Assembly (NCBI RefSeq): GCF_001428025.1
Contig: NZ_LMSC01000005.1
Location: 110,682 to 174,681 of the forward strand
Length of the DNA: 64,000 nt
Source: Phycicoccus sp. Soil748
GTDB taxonomy: Bacteria; Actinomycetota; Actinomycetes; Actinomycetales; Dermatophilaceae
Direction of reading: 5' to 3'
Shown: piece by piece, positions 26,170 to 35,329 of the stretch
Layout of the letters: every line of letters begins with the position of its first letter
Numbering within the stretch: the first letter of the stretch is position 1
The notes under the pieces: generated by a model
What the model was told of the DNA's origin: nothing
Databases searched by the model: none
Seen by the model: only the letters and a program-made list of their open reading frames with translations
Translations under genes and position numbers: made by a program

Positions 26170-28101
26170 CTACGGCACCACTGGGATGCTCAGTGCGGCC
26201 GGGGACGTGGGAGAGGCGTGGACGGTGACCGGCTGCACGGCATAGGCGTTCTTGTAGGCCGCGTCGGTGCTGGCCAGTACCAGCTGCAGGCGGTGCCCGG
26301 CGTCGACGCGGTGGACGATGGCCGGGAGCTCGATGTGCACCGGCTGGGTGACGTCCGCGACCCGCACGGGGCTGATCAGCTTGTGCACCAACGTCTTCGA
26401 GCCGTCAGGGGCCACGTCGTAGAGCTTGGCGAAGACCTGCAGCTGGCCGCTGGGGCCTGCCGCCTGGGTCAGCGCGACCGCCGGCGAGTCGAACTGCACG
26501 TCCAGGGTGGGGGAGCCCACGACGTCGACCGGCGAGGACAGGGGCGGGGTCGACCAGGCCCCGAACGTGCCGGGGGTGTCGTATGGCGTCGTGACCCCGG
26601 CCGGGAGCGACACCTGTCCCTCGAGGCCGGACACCTCGCTGTACGAGGCGGGGGCGCCCAACCCTGGGTTGGACCAGGACGTCGAGCCCGGCAGGACCGC
26701 CTTGCGCGAGGTGACGAGGTCGTCGGCCGAGGAGAGGTACCACGTGCGGCGCGTGCCGACCGGGTACGACGAGGCGCTGGCGTAGGCCGGGGCGGCCGTG
26801 CCGGTGTAGGGCACCCAATCGCGGAAGTACGCAAACTCCGGGCCGGTCGAGACCTTCGAGCCCTTGAGCTGGTGGTCGAACCAGTTCCTGATGCGCAGCC
26901 CGAGGTAGGTGTCCTCAATGTGCTGGCCGGTGAGGTCGAGCTCACCGGGGGCCGCGCCGGTGTTGTCGCCCGTGCCGCCGGAGTGGCCCCATGACTGCCA
27001 CGCCATGGTCACCGGGACGCCCCGGGCCTTCAGGGACCGGTAGGTGGCGACCGACTCCTGGAGGTTGAACAAGGTGTCGTTCTCACCCTGGATGAGGAAC
27101 GTCGGCACCGTCACCTTGTCGATGTAGTGCGCCACGGACACGCGGTCGGTGAGCTGGTAGGTGTCGGACGTGGGGTAGCCGAGCGTGTCCAGGGTCGCCT
27201 TCGCCTGGCAGGCCTCCAGGACGAAGTTGGGGCAGCCGACGTTGCGCGCGGGGTCGACCGCGGCGCCCTGCAGCCCGTCGAGGATCCCCACGCCGAAGAA
27301 CAGTCCGGTCCAGCCGATCTTCTGCGTCCCCGGCGCCGAGTCGGCGTAGGTGACGCCGCGCGCGAGGCTGGTGTTGTTGGGTGCCAGTGAGTAGCGCAGG
27401 TCGTTCCAGGTGATCAGCGGCACCAGGGTGTCGACGCGCGAATCCCTTGCTGCAGTGGCGAACTGGATCTGCCCACCGTAGGAGCCACCGATCATGCCGA
27501 GCCGCGGGTCGTGGTTGGCGGCGTCGTCCAGGACGGTGAAGTCCACTTCCAGCGTGCCCGGACCGCCGGCCGCGCCCGCCACGTCCGAGGAGCTGTACGG
27601 CGCGGTGCCCCCGCCGCCGAGGAACGTCACGAGTGAGGACGCTGCGACGCCGTCGACCCCCGGGTCGTCGAGCGAGATCTTGCAGCCGCTGTCCGGGAAG
27701 CCGAGCCCGGTGTAGGACAGCACCGCGTAGCCACGCCCGGCGAACGCCATCCCGAGCCCCGCCTGGTCGGCCTTGCTGCCGCCGAAGCCGTTGGTGGTGA
27801 GGATGGCCGGCACGCGAGCGGCGGGGCCGGCGGAGTGCGGCTTGTAGAGGTCGGCGTCGATGGTGCAGGTCTGCGGACGGCCGAGGTCGTCGTTGCCGGC
27901 CGGCACGGTGAAGTGCAGGCCGGTGTAGGTGTCGACGGGCTGCAGGGCCGTGCTCGAGGTGCTGCCCGCTGCTGTGGGCGTCCCGGCAAGGGGGTCGGCC
28001 ACGGCGGCGAGGGCGGGGCCGCCCGCGAGGCCGATGGCAGCGAGCGGGAGCAGCGCAGCGGCGCGGCGCCCTCGGGCACGGAACGGGGATCGGCGCGTCA
28101 T
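26170..28101 (-). CDS. CocE/NonD family secreted hydrolase (X-Pro dipeptidyl-peptidase S15-like)
   Basis: A 643-residue secreted protein. The N-terminus is a signal peptide (basic MTRRSPFRARGRRAAALLP, then an Ala/Leu/Gly core). The alpha/beta hydrolase domain carries the nucleophile in MIGGSYGGQIQFATAARDS and an NGFGGSKADQAGLGMAFAGR stretch before it. The C-terminal region is the X-Pro dipeptidyl-peptidase jelly-roll (VDVVGSPTLDVQFDSPAVAL, VHIELPAIVHRVDAGHRL). It probably cleaves proline-containing peptides or esters outside the cell. ATG 28101 is used with GGAGG four bases upstream. Confidence 0.82.
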   Translation of the reverse strand: MTRRSPFRARGRRAAALLPLAAIGLAGGPALAAVADPLAGTPTAAGSTSSTALQPVDTYTGLHFTVPAGNDDLGRPQTCTIDADLYKPHSAGPAARVPAILTTNGFGGSKADQAGLGMAFAGRGYAVLSYTGLGFPDSGCKISLDDPGVDGVAASSLVTFLGGGGTAPYSSSDVAGAAGGPGTLEVDFTVLDDAANHDPRLGMIGGSYGGQIQFATAARDSRVDTLVPLITWNDLRYSLAPNNTSLARGVTYADSAPGTQKIGWTGLFFGVGILDGLQGAAVDPARNVGCPNFVLEACQAKATLDTLGYPTSDTYQLTDRVSVAHYIDKVTVPTFLIQGENDTLFNLQESVATYRSLKARGVPVTMAWQSWGHSGGTGDNTGAAPGELDLTGQHIEDTYLGLRIRNWFDHQLKGSKVSTGPEFAYFRDWVPYTGTAAPAYASASSYPVGTRRTWYLSSADDLVTSRKAVLPGSTSWSNPGLGAPASYSEVSGLEGQVSLPAGVTTPYDTPGTFGAWSTPPLSSPVDVVGSPTLDVQFDSPAVALTQAAGPSGQLQVFAKLYDVAPDGSKTLVHKLISPVRVADVTQPVHIELPAIVHRVDAGHRLQLVLASTDAAYKNAYAVQPVTVHASPTSPAALSIPVVP

Positions 28102-28518
28102 CGGGCCTCCACGGTGCACGGGCCGTCCGGTGACCGCCCTCGTGGACGGACAACGACGAAGGCACCCCCGCGGTTACGTCCTCCCTGCTCAGCGGGGTGC
28201 GCGGAGGATGGCGCAGCCAGACCACATGGTGGGCTGCGCGTACCGAGCCGTGGACGTCCGCCCGTGCCGGGCGGACTGGTGCTGACGCGATCTTGGCTTG
28301 CGGCAGAAGATTCGGCAGCCCTGGACGGCTCTCGCCGCAGGTTGCCACGCATTTGGTCAAGTCTTCGCCAGATTCGTTGACCCTGTGGCAGATCGCGGGG
28401 TTGGGTCGGCTCGGCGCCGACGCCCACGGTCACGACGTGGCCGTTCACGGAGGGGGAATCGACGTCGCCTCGTGGTGCAGGAACTCCCCGCGCACCCTTG
28501 TCCGAGAAGAGGAAACCC
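28102..28518. promoter_or_regulatory. Divergent intergenic region upstream of the S15 and M4 genes
   Basis: 417 bases without a supportable gene. They must contain the divergent promoters of the S15-type hydrolase and the M4 protease. The only structured motif I see is an inverted repeat GGTCAA-N17-TTGACC around 28355-28384 (TTGGTCAA ... TTGACC), which could be an operator or coincidence. A 25-codon reading frame at 28209-28283 was considered and rejected. Confidence 0.4.
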
Positions 28519-30567
28519 GTGATCCGACTGTCCACCGGCGCTGCACTCGGCGTCGCAGTCGCCGCGGCAGTGGCCACCCCACTGTCCGCAGCCTCCGCCG
28601 CTCCCGCGGCGGCCCCGACCCAGGCCCCGGGCGTCACCGCCGCCCAGGGCGGGGCCGACCGGGACCACACCGCGCTGGGCCTGTCCAGCGACGAGAAGCT
28701 GGTCGTGCGCAACGTCGTCACCGACCGTGACGGCACCCAGCACGTCCGCTACGACCGCACCTACAAGGGCCTGCGCGTCCTCGGTGGCGACCTGGTCGTC
28801 GACAAGGCTCCCTCCGGCACCGTCCGCCAGGTGCACTGGAACGGAAACGGGAAGGCGGCCGTGGCCTCTACCTCCCCGTCCGTCGCCGAGACCTCCGCCG
28901 AGAGCTCGGGCGCCAAGCGCGCCGGATACTCCCCGAAGAAGAACGACGGCGAGCTCGTCGTCTGGGCCGGCACGGGCTCCCCGCGCCTCGCGTGGGACGT
29001 CGTCACGGAAGGTGTCAGGTCCGACCAGACGCCCAGCCGCCTGCACACCGTCGTGGACGCCAAGAGCGGTGCGGTCCTCTCCTCGTGGGACGAGGTCATG
29101 AACGGCACGGGCAACTCGATGTACTCGGGCACCGTGACGCTGAATTCGACCCTCTCGGGCAGCACCTACCAGCTCAAGGACGCGATCGGGAACTACACGA
29201 CCGATCTCAACGGCGCGACCTCCGGCACGGGAACGCAGTTCACCGACGCCGACAACGTCTGGGGCAACGGCACCACCTCGTCGCGCCAGACCGCAGCGGT
29301 CGACGCGCAGTACGGGGCGGAGAAGACGTTCGCGTACTACAAGAACGTGTTGGGCCGCAACGGTATCTGGAACACCGGAGCCGGTGCGCGCAGCCGCGTC
29401 CACTACGGCAACGCCTACAACAACGCGTTCTGGGACGGCACCCAGATGACGTACGGCGACGGCGCGAGCAATGCCAAGCCGCTCACGTCGATCGACGTCG
29501 CCGCGCACGAGATGAGCCACGGCGTCACCGAGAACACCGCGGGCCTCAACTACTCCGGTGACGCCGGCGGCCTCAACGAGGCGACGTCGGACATCTTCGG
29601 TACCGCCGTGGAGTGGTACGCCAACTCCTCCGCCGACCCGGGTGACTACCTCATCGGCGAGAAGATCAACATCAACGGCAACGGGACCCCGCTGCGCTAC
29701 ATGGACAAGCCGAGCAAGGACGGCGCGTCCAGGGACTGCTGGTCCTCGACCCTCGGCAGCCTCGACCCGCACTACTCGTCGGGCCCGCTGAACCACTGGT
29801 TCTACCTCGCCTCCGAGGGCTCGGGCGCCAAGACCGTCAACGGTGTCTCCTACAACAGCCCCACCTGTGACGGCTCCACCGTCACCGGCGGCGGCCGCAG
29901 CAACATCGAGAAGGTCTGGTACCGCACGCTCTCGACCAAGCTCACGTCCGGCAGCACCTACCTCAACGCCCGTGAGGGCGCGATCGCCTCGGCCATCGAG
30001 CTGTACGGCGCCAGCAGCCAGACCTGCAAGTCGGTCGAGGCAGCCTTCACGGCCATCGCGGTGCCCGCCGGCACCCAGTCCTGCGGCGGCACGACGCCCC
30101 CGCCCACCGGGGGCAACCTGCTCCTCAACCCCGGCTTCGAGTCGGGCGCGGTGAGCTGGACCGGCTCGGCCGGCCCCATCACCAACAACACCGGGCGCCC
30201 GGCCCGCACCGGCTCCTGGAAGATGTGGCTGGGCGGCAACGGCGCCACGACGACCGAGACCGAGCAGCAGAGCGTGACCATCCCGGCCACCGCCACCGCT
30301 GCGTCGCTGTCCTTCTGGCTGCGCACCGACACCGCGGAGTCCGGCAGCACGGCCTACGACACGATGAAGGTGCAGGTCGTCGACGGTGGGACCACCACCA
30401 CGCTGGCGACCTACTCCAACGTCGGCACCAACGCGACCTACACGCAGAAGTCGTTCAACGTGCTGGCCTACAAGGGCAAGACGGTGACCGTGAAGTTCCT
30501 CATGAACGAGGACTCCTCGCTGCAGACGTCGTTCGTCGTCGACGACACGTCGCTGGCCACCAGCTGA
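28519..30567 (+). CDS. Thermolysin-like M4 metalloprotease (secreted)
   Basis: A 682-residue secreted neutral protease. The start is GTG 28519, with AGAGGA upstream. A signal peptide (ALGVAVAAAVATPLSAASAA) is followed by an FTP/PepSY-type propeptide of about 170 residues, then the M4 catalytic domain. This has the zinc motif VAAHEMSHGVTENTAGLNYS with its third ligand Glu in GGLNEATSDIFG (about residues 335-370), and the transition-state His in DPHYSSGPLNHWFYLAS. The last 150 residues, after TTPPPTGGNLLLNPGFESGA, form a beta-sandwich carbohydrate-binding-like domain. It should mature in the extracellular space. I36-type inhibitor domains, a classical M4-inhibiting fold, are encoded downstream. 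Confidence 0.93.
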   Translation: MIRLSTGAALGVAVAAAVATPLSAASAAPAAAPTQAPGVTAAQGGADRDHTALGLSSDEKLVVRNVVTDRDGTQHVRYDRTYKGLRVLGGDLVVDKAPSGTVRQVHWNGNGKAAVASTSPSVAETSAESSGAKRAGYSPKKNDGELVVWAGTGSPRLAWDVVTEGVRSDQTPSRLHTVVDAKSGAVLSSWDEVMNGTGNSMYSGTVTLNSTLSGSTYQLKDAIGNYTTDLNGATSGTGTQFTDADNVWGNGTTSSRQTAAVDAQYGAEKTFAYYKNVLGRNGIWNTGAGARSRVHYGNAYNNAFWDGTQMTYGDGASNAKPLTSIDVAAHEMSHGVTENTAGLNYSGDAGGLNEATSDIFGTAVEWYANSSADPGDYLIGEKININGNGTPLRYMDKPSKDGASRDCWSSTLGSLDPHYSSGPLNHWFYLASEGSGAKTVNGVSYNSPTCDGSTVTGGGRSNIEKVWYRTLSTKLTSGSTYLNAREGAIASAIELYGASSQTCKSVEAAFTAIAVPAGTQSCGGTTPPPTGGNLLLNPGFESGAVSWTGSAGPITNNTGRPARTGSWKMWLGGNGATTTETEQQSVTIPATATAASLSFWLRTDTAESGSTAYDTMKVQVVDGGTTTTLATYSNVGTNATYTQKSFNVLAYKGKTVTVKFLMNEDSSLQTSFVVDDTSLATS

Positions 30568-30571
30568 CCGC

Positions 30572-30604
30572 GGTGCGTGGGACGGCGGAGCCGGCCCACG
30601 CACC
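30572..30604 (+). terminator. Hairpin after the M4 protease gene
   Basis: A perfect 10-bp stem (GGTGCGTGGG, 30572-30581, with CCCACGCACC, 30595-30604) begins five bases after the M4 stop. It has a 13-base loop and no U-tract. Confidence 0.6.
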
Positions 30605-30703
30605 CCGGCAGCACCTCGACCGCCCGCCGCACACGGCCGGTCGTCCCCACACGGGTGGCGGCGGGGAGGGGCACACCTCCAGCCCCGCCCCGCCGTCACC
30701 ACT

Positions 30704-30731
30704 GCGCCGCCGACCCGAGGGTCGGCGGCGC
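30704..30731. terminator. Strong hairpin between convergent M4 protease and lipoprotein genes
   Basis: A perfect 13-bp stem (GCGCCGCCGACCC and its complement) with a two-base loop lies 44 bases before the stop of the convergent lipoprotein gene. It is likely a bidirectional terminator together with the hairpin at 30572. Confidence 0.75.
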
Positions 30732-30774
30732 GTGGTCGTGTCAGCGACCTTCAGGTCGGTGTCGCATGGTGAGG

Positions 30775-31281
30775 TCAGCGGCAGACGGTGCGCTTCGCCT
30801 TCGGCTTCGCGAGGTCCTCGAGCAGCGAGGTCACGACCGGTTCGACATCCTTGATGCGGTCGTCGGTGGTCGGGACGGCGTTGAGCAGCACCAGCATGTC
30901 GTCGGGGCGCGCCATCGTGGGCGTGCTGTCGTTCCCGCTGTCGCCGACTGCCAGGGCGGCCTTGGTGATGGCGGAGAAGCTCGCCTCGTCGAGGGTGCAG
31001 GACAGGGTCTGCCGGTTGACCTTGGCGATGACGCTCCGGTCGACGTCGATGTTGACGGTGTCGGAGAAGCCCGCCACCCCGCCGAACCGCTGGATGGCGA
31101 TGGGGTAGTCGACCGACGGGGTGGTGGAGGTCGACGCCGTCGCCGGGGCCTTGGGGATCTCCGGCGTCTTCGCGACGCACCCGGTGAGCACCATGCACCC
31201 GGCGAGCGCCGCGGTGAGCAGGGTGCCGACGGCGGTGGCACGGGCGGGCGCGGGCAGGGGCGCGGTGGCGGATCGCGACAT
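30775..31281 (-). CDS. Putative lipoprotein of unknown function
   Basis: A 168-residue protein. The N-terminus MSRSATAPLPAPARATAVGT is followed by a hydrophobic core and a cysteine-containing lipobox (LLTAALAGCMVLTGC; Cys about residue 29 or 35), so it is predicted to be lipid-anchored. The mature part is about 135 residues with a VSSLLEDLAKPKAKRTVC-like C-terminus and a TCTLDEASFSAITKAALAVG stretch. I do not recognise the domain. The start is ATG 31281, placed so that the hydrophobic core begins close to the N-terminus. Convergent with the M4 protease. Confidence 0.6.
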   Translation of the reverse strand: MSRSATAPLPAPARATAVGTLLTAALAGCMVLTGCVAKTPEIPKAPATASTSTTPSVDYPIAIQRFGGVAGFSDTVNIDVDRSVIAKVNRQTLSCTLDEASFSAITKAALAVGDSGNDSTPTMARPDDMLVLLNAVPTTDDRIKDVEPVVTSLLEDLAKPKAKRTVCR

Positions 31282-31328
31282 ACCGGACACCCTGCCACGT
31301 CGCCCTCCACACAGGGCCACAATCGGGC

Positions 31329-32300
31329 ATGGGCTTCTCCTCCGCGGACCTCGATGTCGCGACCGCCGTGGTGCGCCGTCACTTCCCGGCCACTCCCCAG
31401 TTCGCGTGGCCGCTGCTCGGCGCGCACGTCGGCGCCACGGTCTGGGTCAAGCACGAGAACCAGACGCCGACCGGCGCCTTCAAGGTGCGTGGCGGCCTCG
31501 TCTACGTCGACCGCCTGAGGCGCGAGCGTCCCCACGTGGCGGGCCTCGTCTCGGCGACCCGCGGCAACCACGGCCAGTCGCTCGCGTATGCCGGAGCCGC
31601 TGCGGGACTGCGCGTGGTCATCGTCGTGCCCGAGGGCAACAGCCCTGACAAGAACGCGGCCATGCGCGGTTTCGGGGCGGAGCTCGTCGTCCACGGGGCC
31701 GACTTCCAGGAGTCGCGCGAGCACGCGGCCCGGCTGGGAGACGAGCTGGGCCTGGAGACCGTGCCGTCCTTCCACCCCGACCTGGTCGTCGGCGTCGGCA
31801 CCTACGCCAAGGAGCTGTTCGACGCCGCCGGTGCGCTGGACACCGTCTACGTGGGGGTCGGCATGGGCTCGGGCATCGCGGGGCTCGTGGGTGTCCGCGA
31901 CCTGCTCGGGTTGGCGACCCGGGTCGTCGGTGTCGTGGCGGAGCGGGCGCCGGCGACAGCGCTGTCGTTCGCCGCGGCTGCGGTGGTGACGACCGAGCGG
32001 GCGGCGACGTTCGTCGACGGGGTCGCGTGCCGGACACCCGACGCCGCAGCCATCGCCACCATGGTGGCCGGGGTCGACCACATCGTGACGGTGGGGGAGG
32101 ACGACACGGCCGAGGCGATGCGGGTGCTGCTGCGCACGACCCACCAGCTGCCCGAGCCGGCCGGGGCCATCGCCCTGGCCGGGCTCCTCGCCGAACGGGA
32201 CGCCGCGGCGGGCCGGCGCGTCGGCGTCATCCTCTCCGGCGGCAACTGCGACACCTCGATCCTCACCGAGGTCCTCGCCGGCCGGACGCCGGCCGCCTGA
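31329..32300 (+). CDS. PLP-dependent threonine/serine dehydratase family protein
   Basis: A 323-residue beta-family PLP enzyme. The Schiff-base lysine lies in NQTPTGAFKVRGGLVYVDRL (about residue 49) and the substrate loop in SATRGNHGQSLAYAGAAAGL. The glycine-rich phosphate-binding loop is VGVGMGSGIAGLVGV and the C-terminal phosphate-binding segment is VILSGGNCD. It resembles threonine/serine dehydratases (IlvA catabolic type) or the YgeX-like group; exact substrate uncertain. No regulatory domain is attached. It starts 47 bases after the divergent lipoprotein gene start. Confidence 0.85.
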   Translation: MGFSSADLDVATAVVRRHFPATPQFAWPLLGAHVGATVWVKHENQTPTGAFKVRGGLVYVDRLRRERPHVAGLVSATRGNHGQSLAYAGAAAGLRVVIVVPEGNSPDKNAAMRGFGAELVVHGADFQESREHAARLGDELGLETVPSFHPDLVVGVGTYAKELFDAAGALDTVYVGVGMGSGIAGLVGVRDLLGLATRVVGVVAERAPATALSFAAAAVVTTERAATFVDGVACRTPDAAAIATMVAGVDHIVTVGEDDTAEAMRVLLRTTHQLPEPAGAIALAGLLAERDAAAGRRVGVILSGGNCDTSILTEVLAGRTPAA

Positions 32301-32332
32301 GCCGCCGGGGGTGGGCCACCTATCCTGAGGCC

Positions 32333-33190
32333 ATGAGGCGTGGTGCCCGTCGGGCGGTCGAGGCAGCCCTCGCCCTGGCCGTCGTCGCCACCGGGGCGGC
32401 CTGCGCCGGCGGCTCGACCAGGCCGACGTCGTCTACGTGGAGCCGGTCGAGGGCGGGCTGACCCGGCTGCTCGCGATCTTCAGCCGCGACCAGGCCCGCG
32501 AGGTGGGGCCCGTGCGCAGCGGACGCGAGACCGACGTCACGATCCTCGCCCAACTGGGGGAAGGTCGCCTTCGCCTACTCCGGCTCGTCGTCCTACACCG
32601 CCAAGGTGCTGGCCCTCGGGGCGCAGGTGAACCTCAGCAACGACCAGTCGGGCCGCGGCTACCGACGCGACCGCCCGCGGCCGGCGCCGTACAACCTCAT
32701 CGGTGACCCCAAGGCCGTCCTGGCCCGCGCCGGCGGCAGTGTCGAGCCCCGCGACATCGGCTTCCGGTACGGCCCTCCGACCGCCGGTGGCGCCCCCGCG
32801 ACCTCGGTCACGGCGCGATGGCCCGCGGCCACCGTGTCACTGCGGTGGGACGCGAAGCGAGGGCAGTACCTCGTCGTCACCGACGGCCGGCCGGACGTCA
32901 GCCCCTCCGGCACCCAGTACGGCGCCTCCACCGTGGTCGTCCAGTACGTCGCCTCCAAGGACTCCGCCAACCGTGACGTCAACGGCCGGCCGACACCGGT
33001 GGAGCAGCTCGTGGGTTCGGGCAGGGCCACCGTGCTGCGCGGCGGACGGGTGTGGCAGGGCACGTGGTCGCGCTCCGGCGCCACGTCGCCGACGACCTTC
33101 ACCGCGGACGGGCAGGTCGTGACCTTCGCGCCCCAGGGCCCCGTGTGGGTCCTCCTCGTGCCGACCGGCCGGGTCGCGACGGTCCGCTGA
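32333..33190 (+). pseudogene. DUF3048 family lipoprotein, decayed (deletion plus frameshift)
   Basis: The coding trace is spread over three frames. A signal and lipobox start (MRRGARRAVEAALALAVVAT, then GAACAGG) runs into the DUF3048 core in a different frame (LDQADVVYVEPVEGGLTRLL at about 32412-32471), with the ~100 bases usually between them missing. At a run of five G at 32556-32560 the frame changes again: removing one G gives ...ILAQLGKVAFAYSGSSS. The rest (SNDQSGRGYRRDRPRPAPYN, VVQYVASKDSANRDVNGRPT) is intact to the stop at 33188-33190. The function of DUF3048 (YerB-like) lipoproteins is not established. A sequencing indel could explain the homopolymer shift but not the missing segment. 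Confidence 0.8.
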
Positions 33191-33475
33191 GCGCTCGACG
33201 GCGCTGCGGGCACCGGCCCGACGTAGGGGGCAGCCGCATGCCGCCACCCCTGTCAGGGAGCTGTCAGGCACCGTCCCACAGCGGCCGCGGGGTCGCCGCC
33301 GCGATCTGACAACACCGCGTCTGCGCTGGTCAGCGCCGTCCGAAGGGCGCCGCGGCGTCAGGAGGCGACTTCAGGGCTGCCGGACACCGGGCCGTGCGCC
33401 CGAGGGTGGGTGCCGTCCGACAGACCGTGACCGCCCCCGCTTCTCGCGGCCGGCGGCACCAACCCAGGAGCTCCG
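33191..33475. promoter_or_regulatory. Intergenic region before the M15-like peptidase gene
   Basis: 285 bases with no gene. Two CTGTCAGG octamers at 33250-33257 and 33261-33268 are in direct orientation 11 bases apart, one DNA turn. An inverted TGTCAG-like match follows near 33305. They could be operator half-sites, but there is no known factor to assign and the evidence is weak. Confidence 0.3.
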
Positions 33476-34348
33476 ATGTCCGCTCGTCCTTGGTCCAAGC
33501 CGCCGCGCACCGCCTCGTGGCCCGTGCTCGGTGTCGCCCTGGCGGCTCTCCTGGGGGTCGCGGCACCGGGAGGTGCCACCCCTTCCCGAGCGCAGGCCGC
33601 CACCCTGCCCGTCGTCAACATGGAGGCGACAGTCAAGGCCGCCCAGATCGACCCGCGCCGGGCCGACGACACCCTCACACAGGGAGCGAAGGCCAGCGTC
33701 CTCGCGGTCGAGAACGCGCTCCACGCCGAGCACCTCCTCGACGCCCAGTGGGTGGACGGCTACTTCGGCAGCAAGACCGTCGAGGCCTACGCCGCCTACC
33801 AGGCCTCCCTCGGGTACCACGGCCTCGATGCCAACGGGCTCCCGGGCGCGACCTCCCTGACCTCGCTGGGTAAGGGGCGCTTCAGCGTCACCCACCTCAT
33901 CGGTCCGGGGTCAGAGGTACCCATGGACGGCTACGTCGTCGACACCCGCACGCGCAGCATGCTCCTGGAGGCCGAGCGCCGCCTGGGCCGCAACCTCGTC
34001 CTCGACCAGGGCTCCTACAACCCCGGCGGGGACCCGACCTCGGCGGGTACGCACGACGGCGGGGGAGTCGTCGACATCTCCGTCGCCGGCATGACCGCGA
34101 GCACCCGCACCCAGGTGGCGCGCGCGCTCCGAGAGGTGGGTTTCGCCGCCTGGGTCCGCAACCCCACGCAGGGTGACTGGCCCTGGCACATCCACGCGGT
34201 CGCCATCAGCGACACCGACCTCTCCAGCCAGGCGCAGCACCAGGCCGGCGACTACTACCTCGGCCTCAACGGCCTCGCCAACCACGCCGCGGACGACGGG
34301 CCGTCCGTCGTCATCCACACCTGGGAGGAGTACCAGCGACTGTCCTGA
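33476..34348 (+). CDS. Secreted peptidoglycan-binding protein with M15-like peptidase domain
   Basis: A 290-residue secreted protein. A signal peptide (about residues 1-42) is followed by a peptidoglycan-binding domain (VDGYFGSKTVEAYAAYQASL, around residues 95-120). A C-terminal domain then carries motifs of D-Ala-D-Ala carboxypeptidase-like M15 proteins: SAGTHDGGGVVDISVAGM and WPWHIHAVAISDTD, which supply the metal-binding His and Asp residues. It probably trims wall peptides or related extracellular peptides. The start ATG 33476 has AGGAG upstream (CCCAGGAGCTCCG). It is the first of three consecutive secreted wall-related genes on the + strand. Confidence 0.8.
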   Translation: MSARPWSKPPRTASWPVLGVALAALLGVAAPGGATPSRAQAATLPVVNMEATVKAAQIDPRRADDTLTQGAKASVLAVENALHAEHLLDAQWVDGYFGSKTVEAYAAYQASLGYHGLDANGLPGATSLTSLGKGRFSVTHLIGPGSEVPMDGYVVDTRTRSMLLEAERRLGRNLVLDQGSYNPGGDPTSAGTHDGGGVVDISVAGMTASTRTQVARALREVGFAAWVRNPTQGDWPWHIHAVAISDTDLSSQAQHQAGDYYLGLNGLANHAADDGPSVVIHTWEEYQRLS

Positions 34349-34460
34349 CCTGCTCCCGACACGATCCCGACCCGCCACGACCTGCCTCGACCGGTCCCTC
34401 CTGACCGGTTGCCTGCAGAGCTCCACGAACAGCAGCTCCGACATCCACGAAGGGAAACCC

Positions 34461-35303
34461 ATGAAGCTCCTCAGCAAGCCATTCGCCCTGGCCGCGGCGG
34501 CGGCGCTCGCAGCGCCGATGCTCGGCATCGGCGTCTCGAGCGCGTCGGCCGCCACGCGCGACGGCGCCTGCAACGACGGCGAGTTCTGCTACTACTACAA
34601 CAGCGACCAGGCCGGCTCGGTCTCCGACTTCGGCGGTTCCATCGGGGACTACGGGACGACCCAGCCGGACTGCTACGACTTCAAGGGCGCTGGCAACGGC
34701 AAGGGCGTGTGCGTCAAGAACAACGCGGCGTCGGTCTGGAACCGCAGCAGCAAGACGGTCCGCGTCTACTACAACAGCAACTACGCCGGCTCCTACCAGG
34801 ACATCCCGGGTGGGACCAAGCGCAACCTCAACACCACGCTCAAGAACAACAACGCCTCGCACCAGTTCATCAGCACGAGCACCGAGTCCTGCAAGAACTC
34901 GTTCGGGAACCCCCGCACCTGCGCGGAGGCTGTGACGTGGGCGAAGAACCACATCACGACCAGCTACCACTCCGAGTACGTCGGCATGTGCGACCACGTC
35001 ATGGGCCTCGCCTACGGCTGGGCCCACAGTGGCTCCAGCACGGCATACGTGCACTGGACCCAGATCCCGACCAGCTACCGGCACGGTGGTGACCGGTCCG
35101 TCCCCGCAGGCGGCCTCGCGTTCTTCAGCGGCGGCAGCAGTGGTGCCGGCCACGTGATGATCTCGATCGGCGGCGGTGACTTCATCTCGACCGACATCAA
35201 CGGCACGGGCACGCTCACCAAGACCACGATCGGCGCCATCGAGAGCCGGTGGGGCCAGCACTACCTCGGTTGGGCCCAGCCGTGGTTCAAGGCGAACCAC
35301 TGA
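34461..35303 (+). CDS. Secreted I36-inhibitor-domain protein with NlpC/P60-like (Cys-His) domain
   Basis: A 280-residue secreted protein. The signal peptide spans residues 1-32. An I36-type (SMPI-like) domain with four cysteines follows (CNDGEFCYYYNSDQAGSVSD, then DCYDFKG and VCVKNNAASVWN). The C-terminal domain has a catalytic Cys in EYVGMCDHVMGLAYGW and a His in AGHVMISIGGGDF, the pattern of NlpC/P60 or CHAP peptidoglycan hydrolases and amidases. The start has GAAGGGAAACCC-ATG, a clear Shine-Dalgarno. The next gene carries a nearly identical I36 domain fused to a SpoIID domain. The I36 part could inhibit proteases or bind the wall; both are inference. Confidence 0.8.
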   Translation: MKLLSKPFALAAAAALAAPMLGIGVSSASAATRDGACNDGEFCYYYNSDQAGSVSDFGGSIGDYGTTQPDCYDFKGAGNGKGVCVKNNAASVWNRSSKTVRVYYNSNYAGSYQDIPGGTKRNLNTTLKNNNASHQFISTSTESCKNSFGNPRTCAEAVTWAKNHITTSYHSEYVGMCDHVMGLAYGWAHSGSSTAYVHWTQIPTSYRHGGDRSVPAGGLAFFSGGSSGAGHVMISIGGGDFISTDINGTGTLTKTTIGAIESRWGQHYLGWAQPWFKANH

Positions 35304-35329
35304 GCCGGGACGGGCGGGGGAGGACGACC

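Noticed and set aside
28209..28283. A 25-codon peptide in the divergent gap before the M4 protease (MAQPDHMVGCAYRAVD...)
   Set aside because: The GGAGG sits directly against the ATG with no spacing, there is no clear hydrophobic or conserved element, and the frame can occur by chance.
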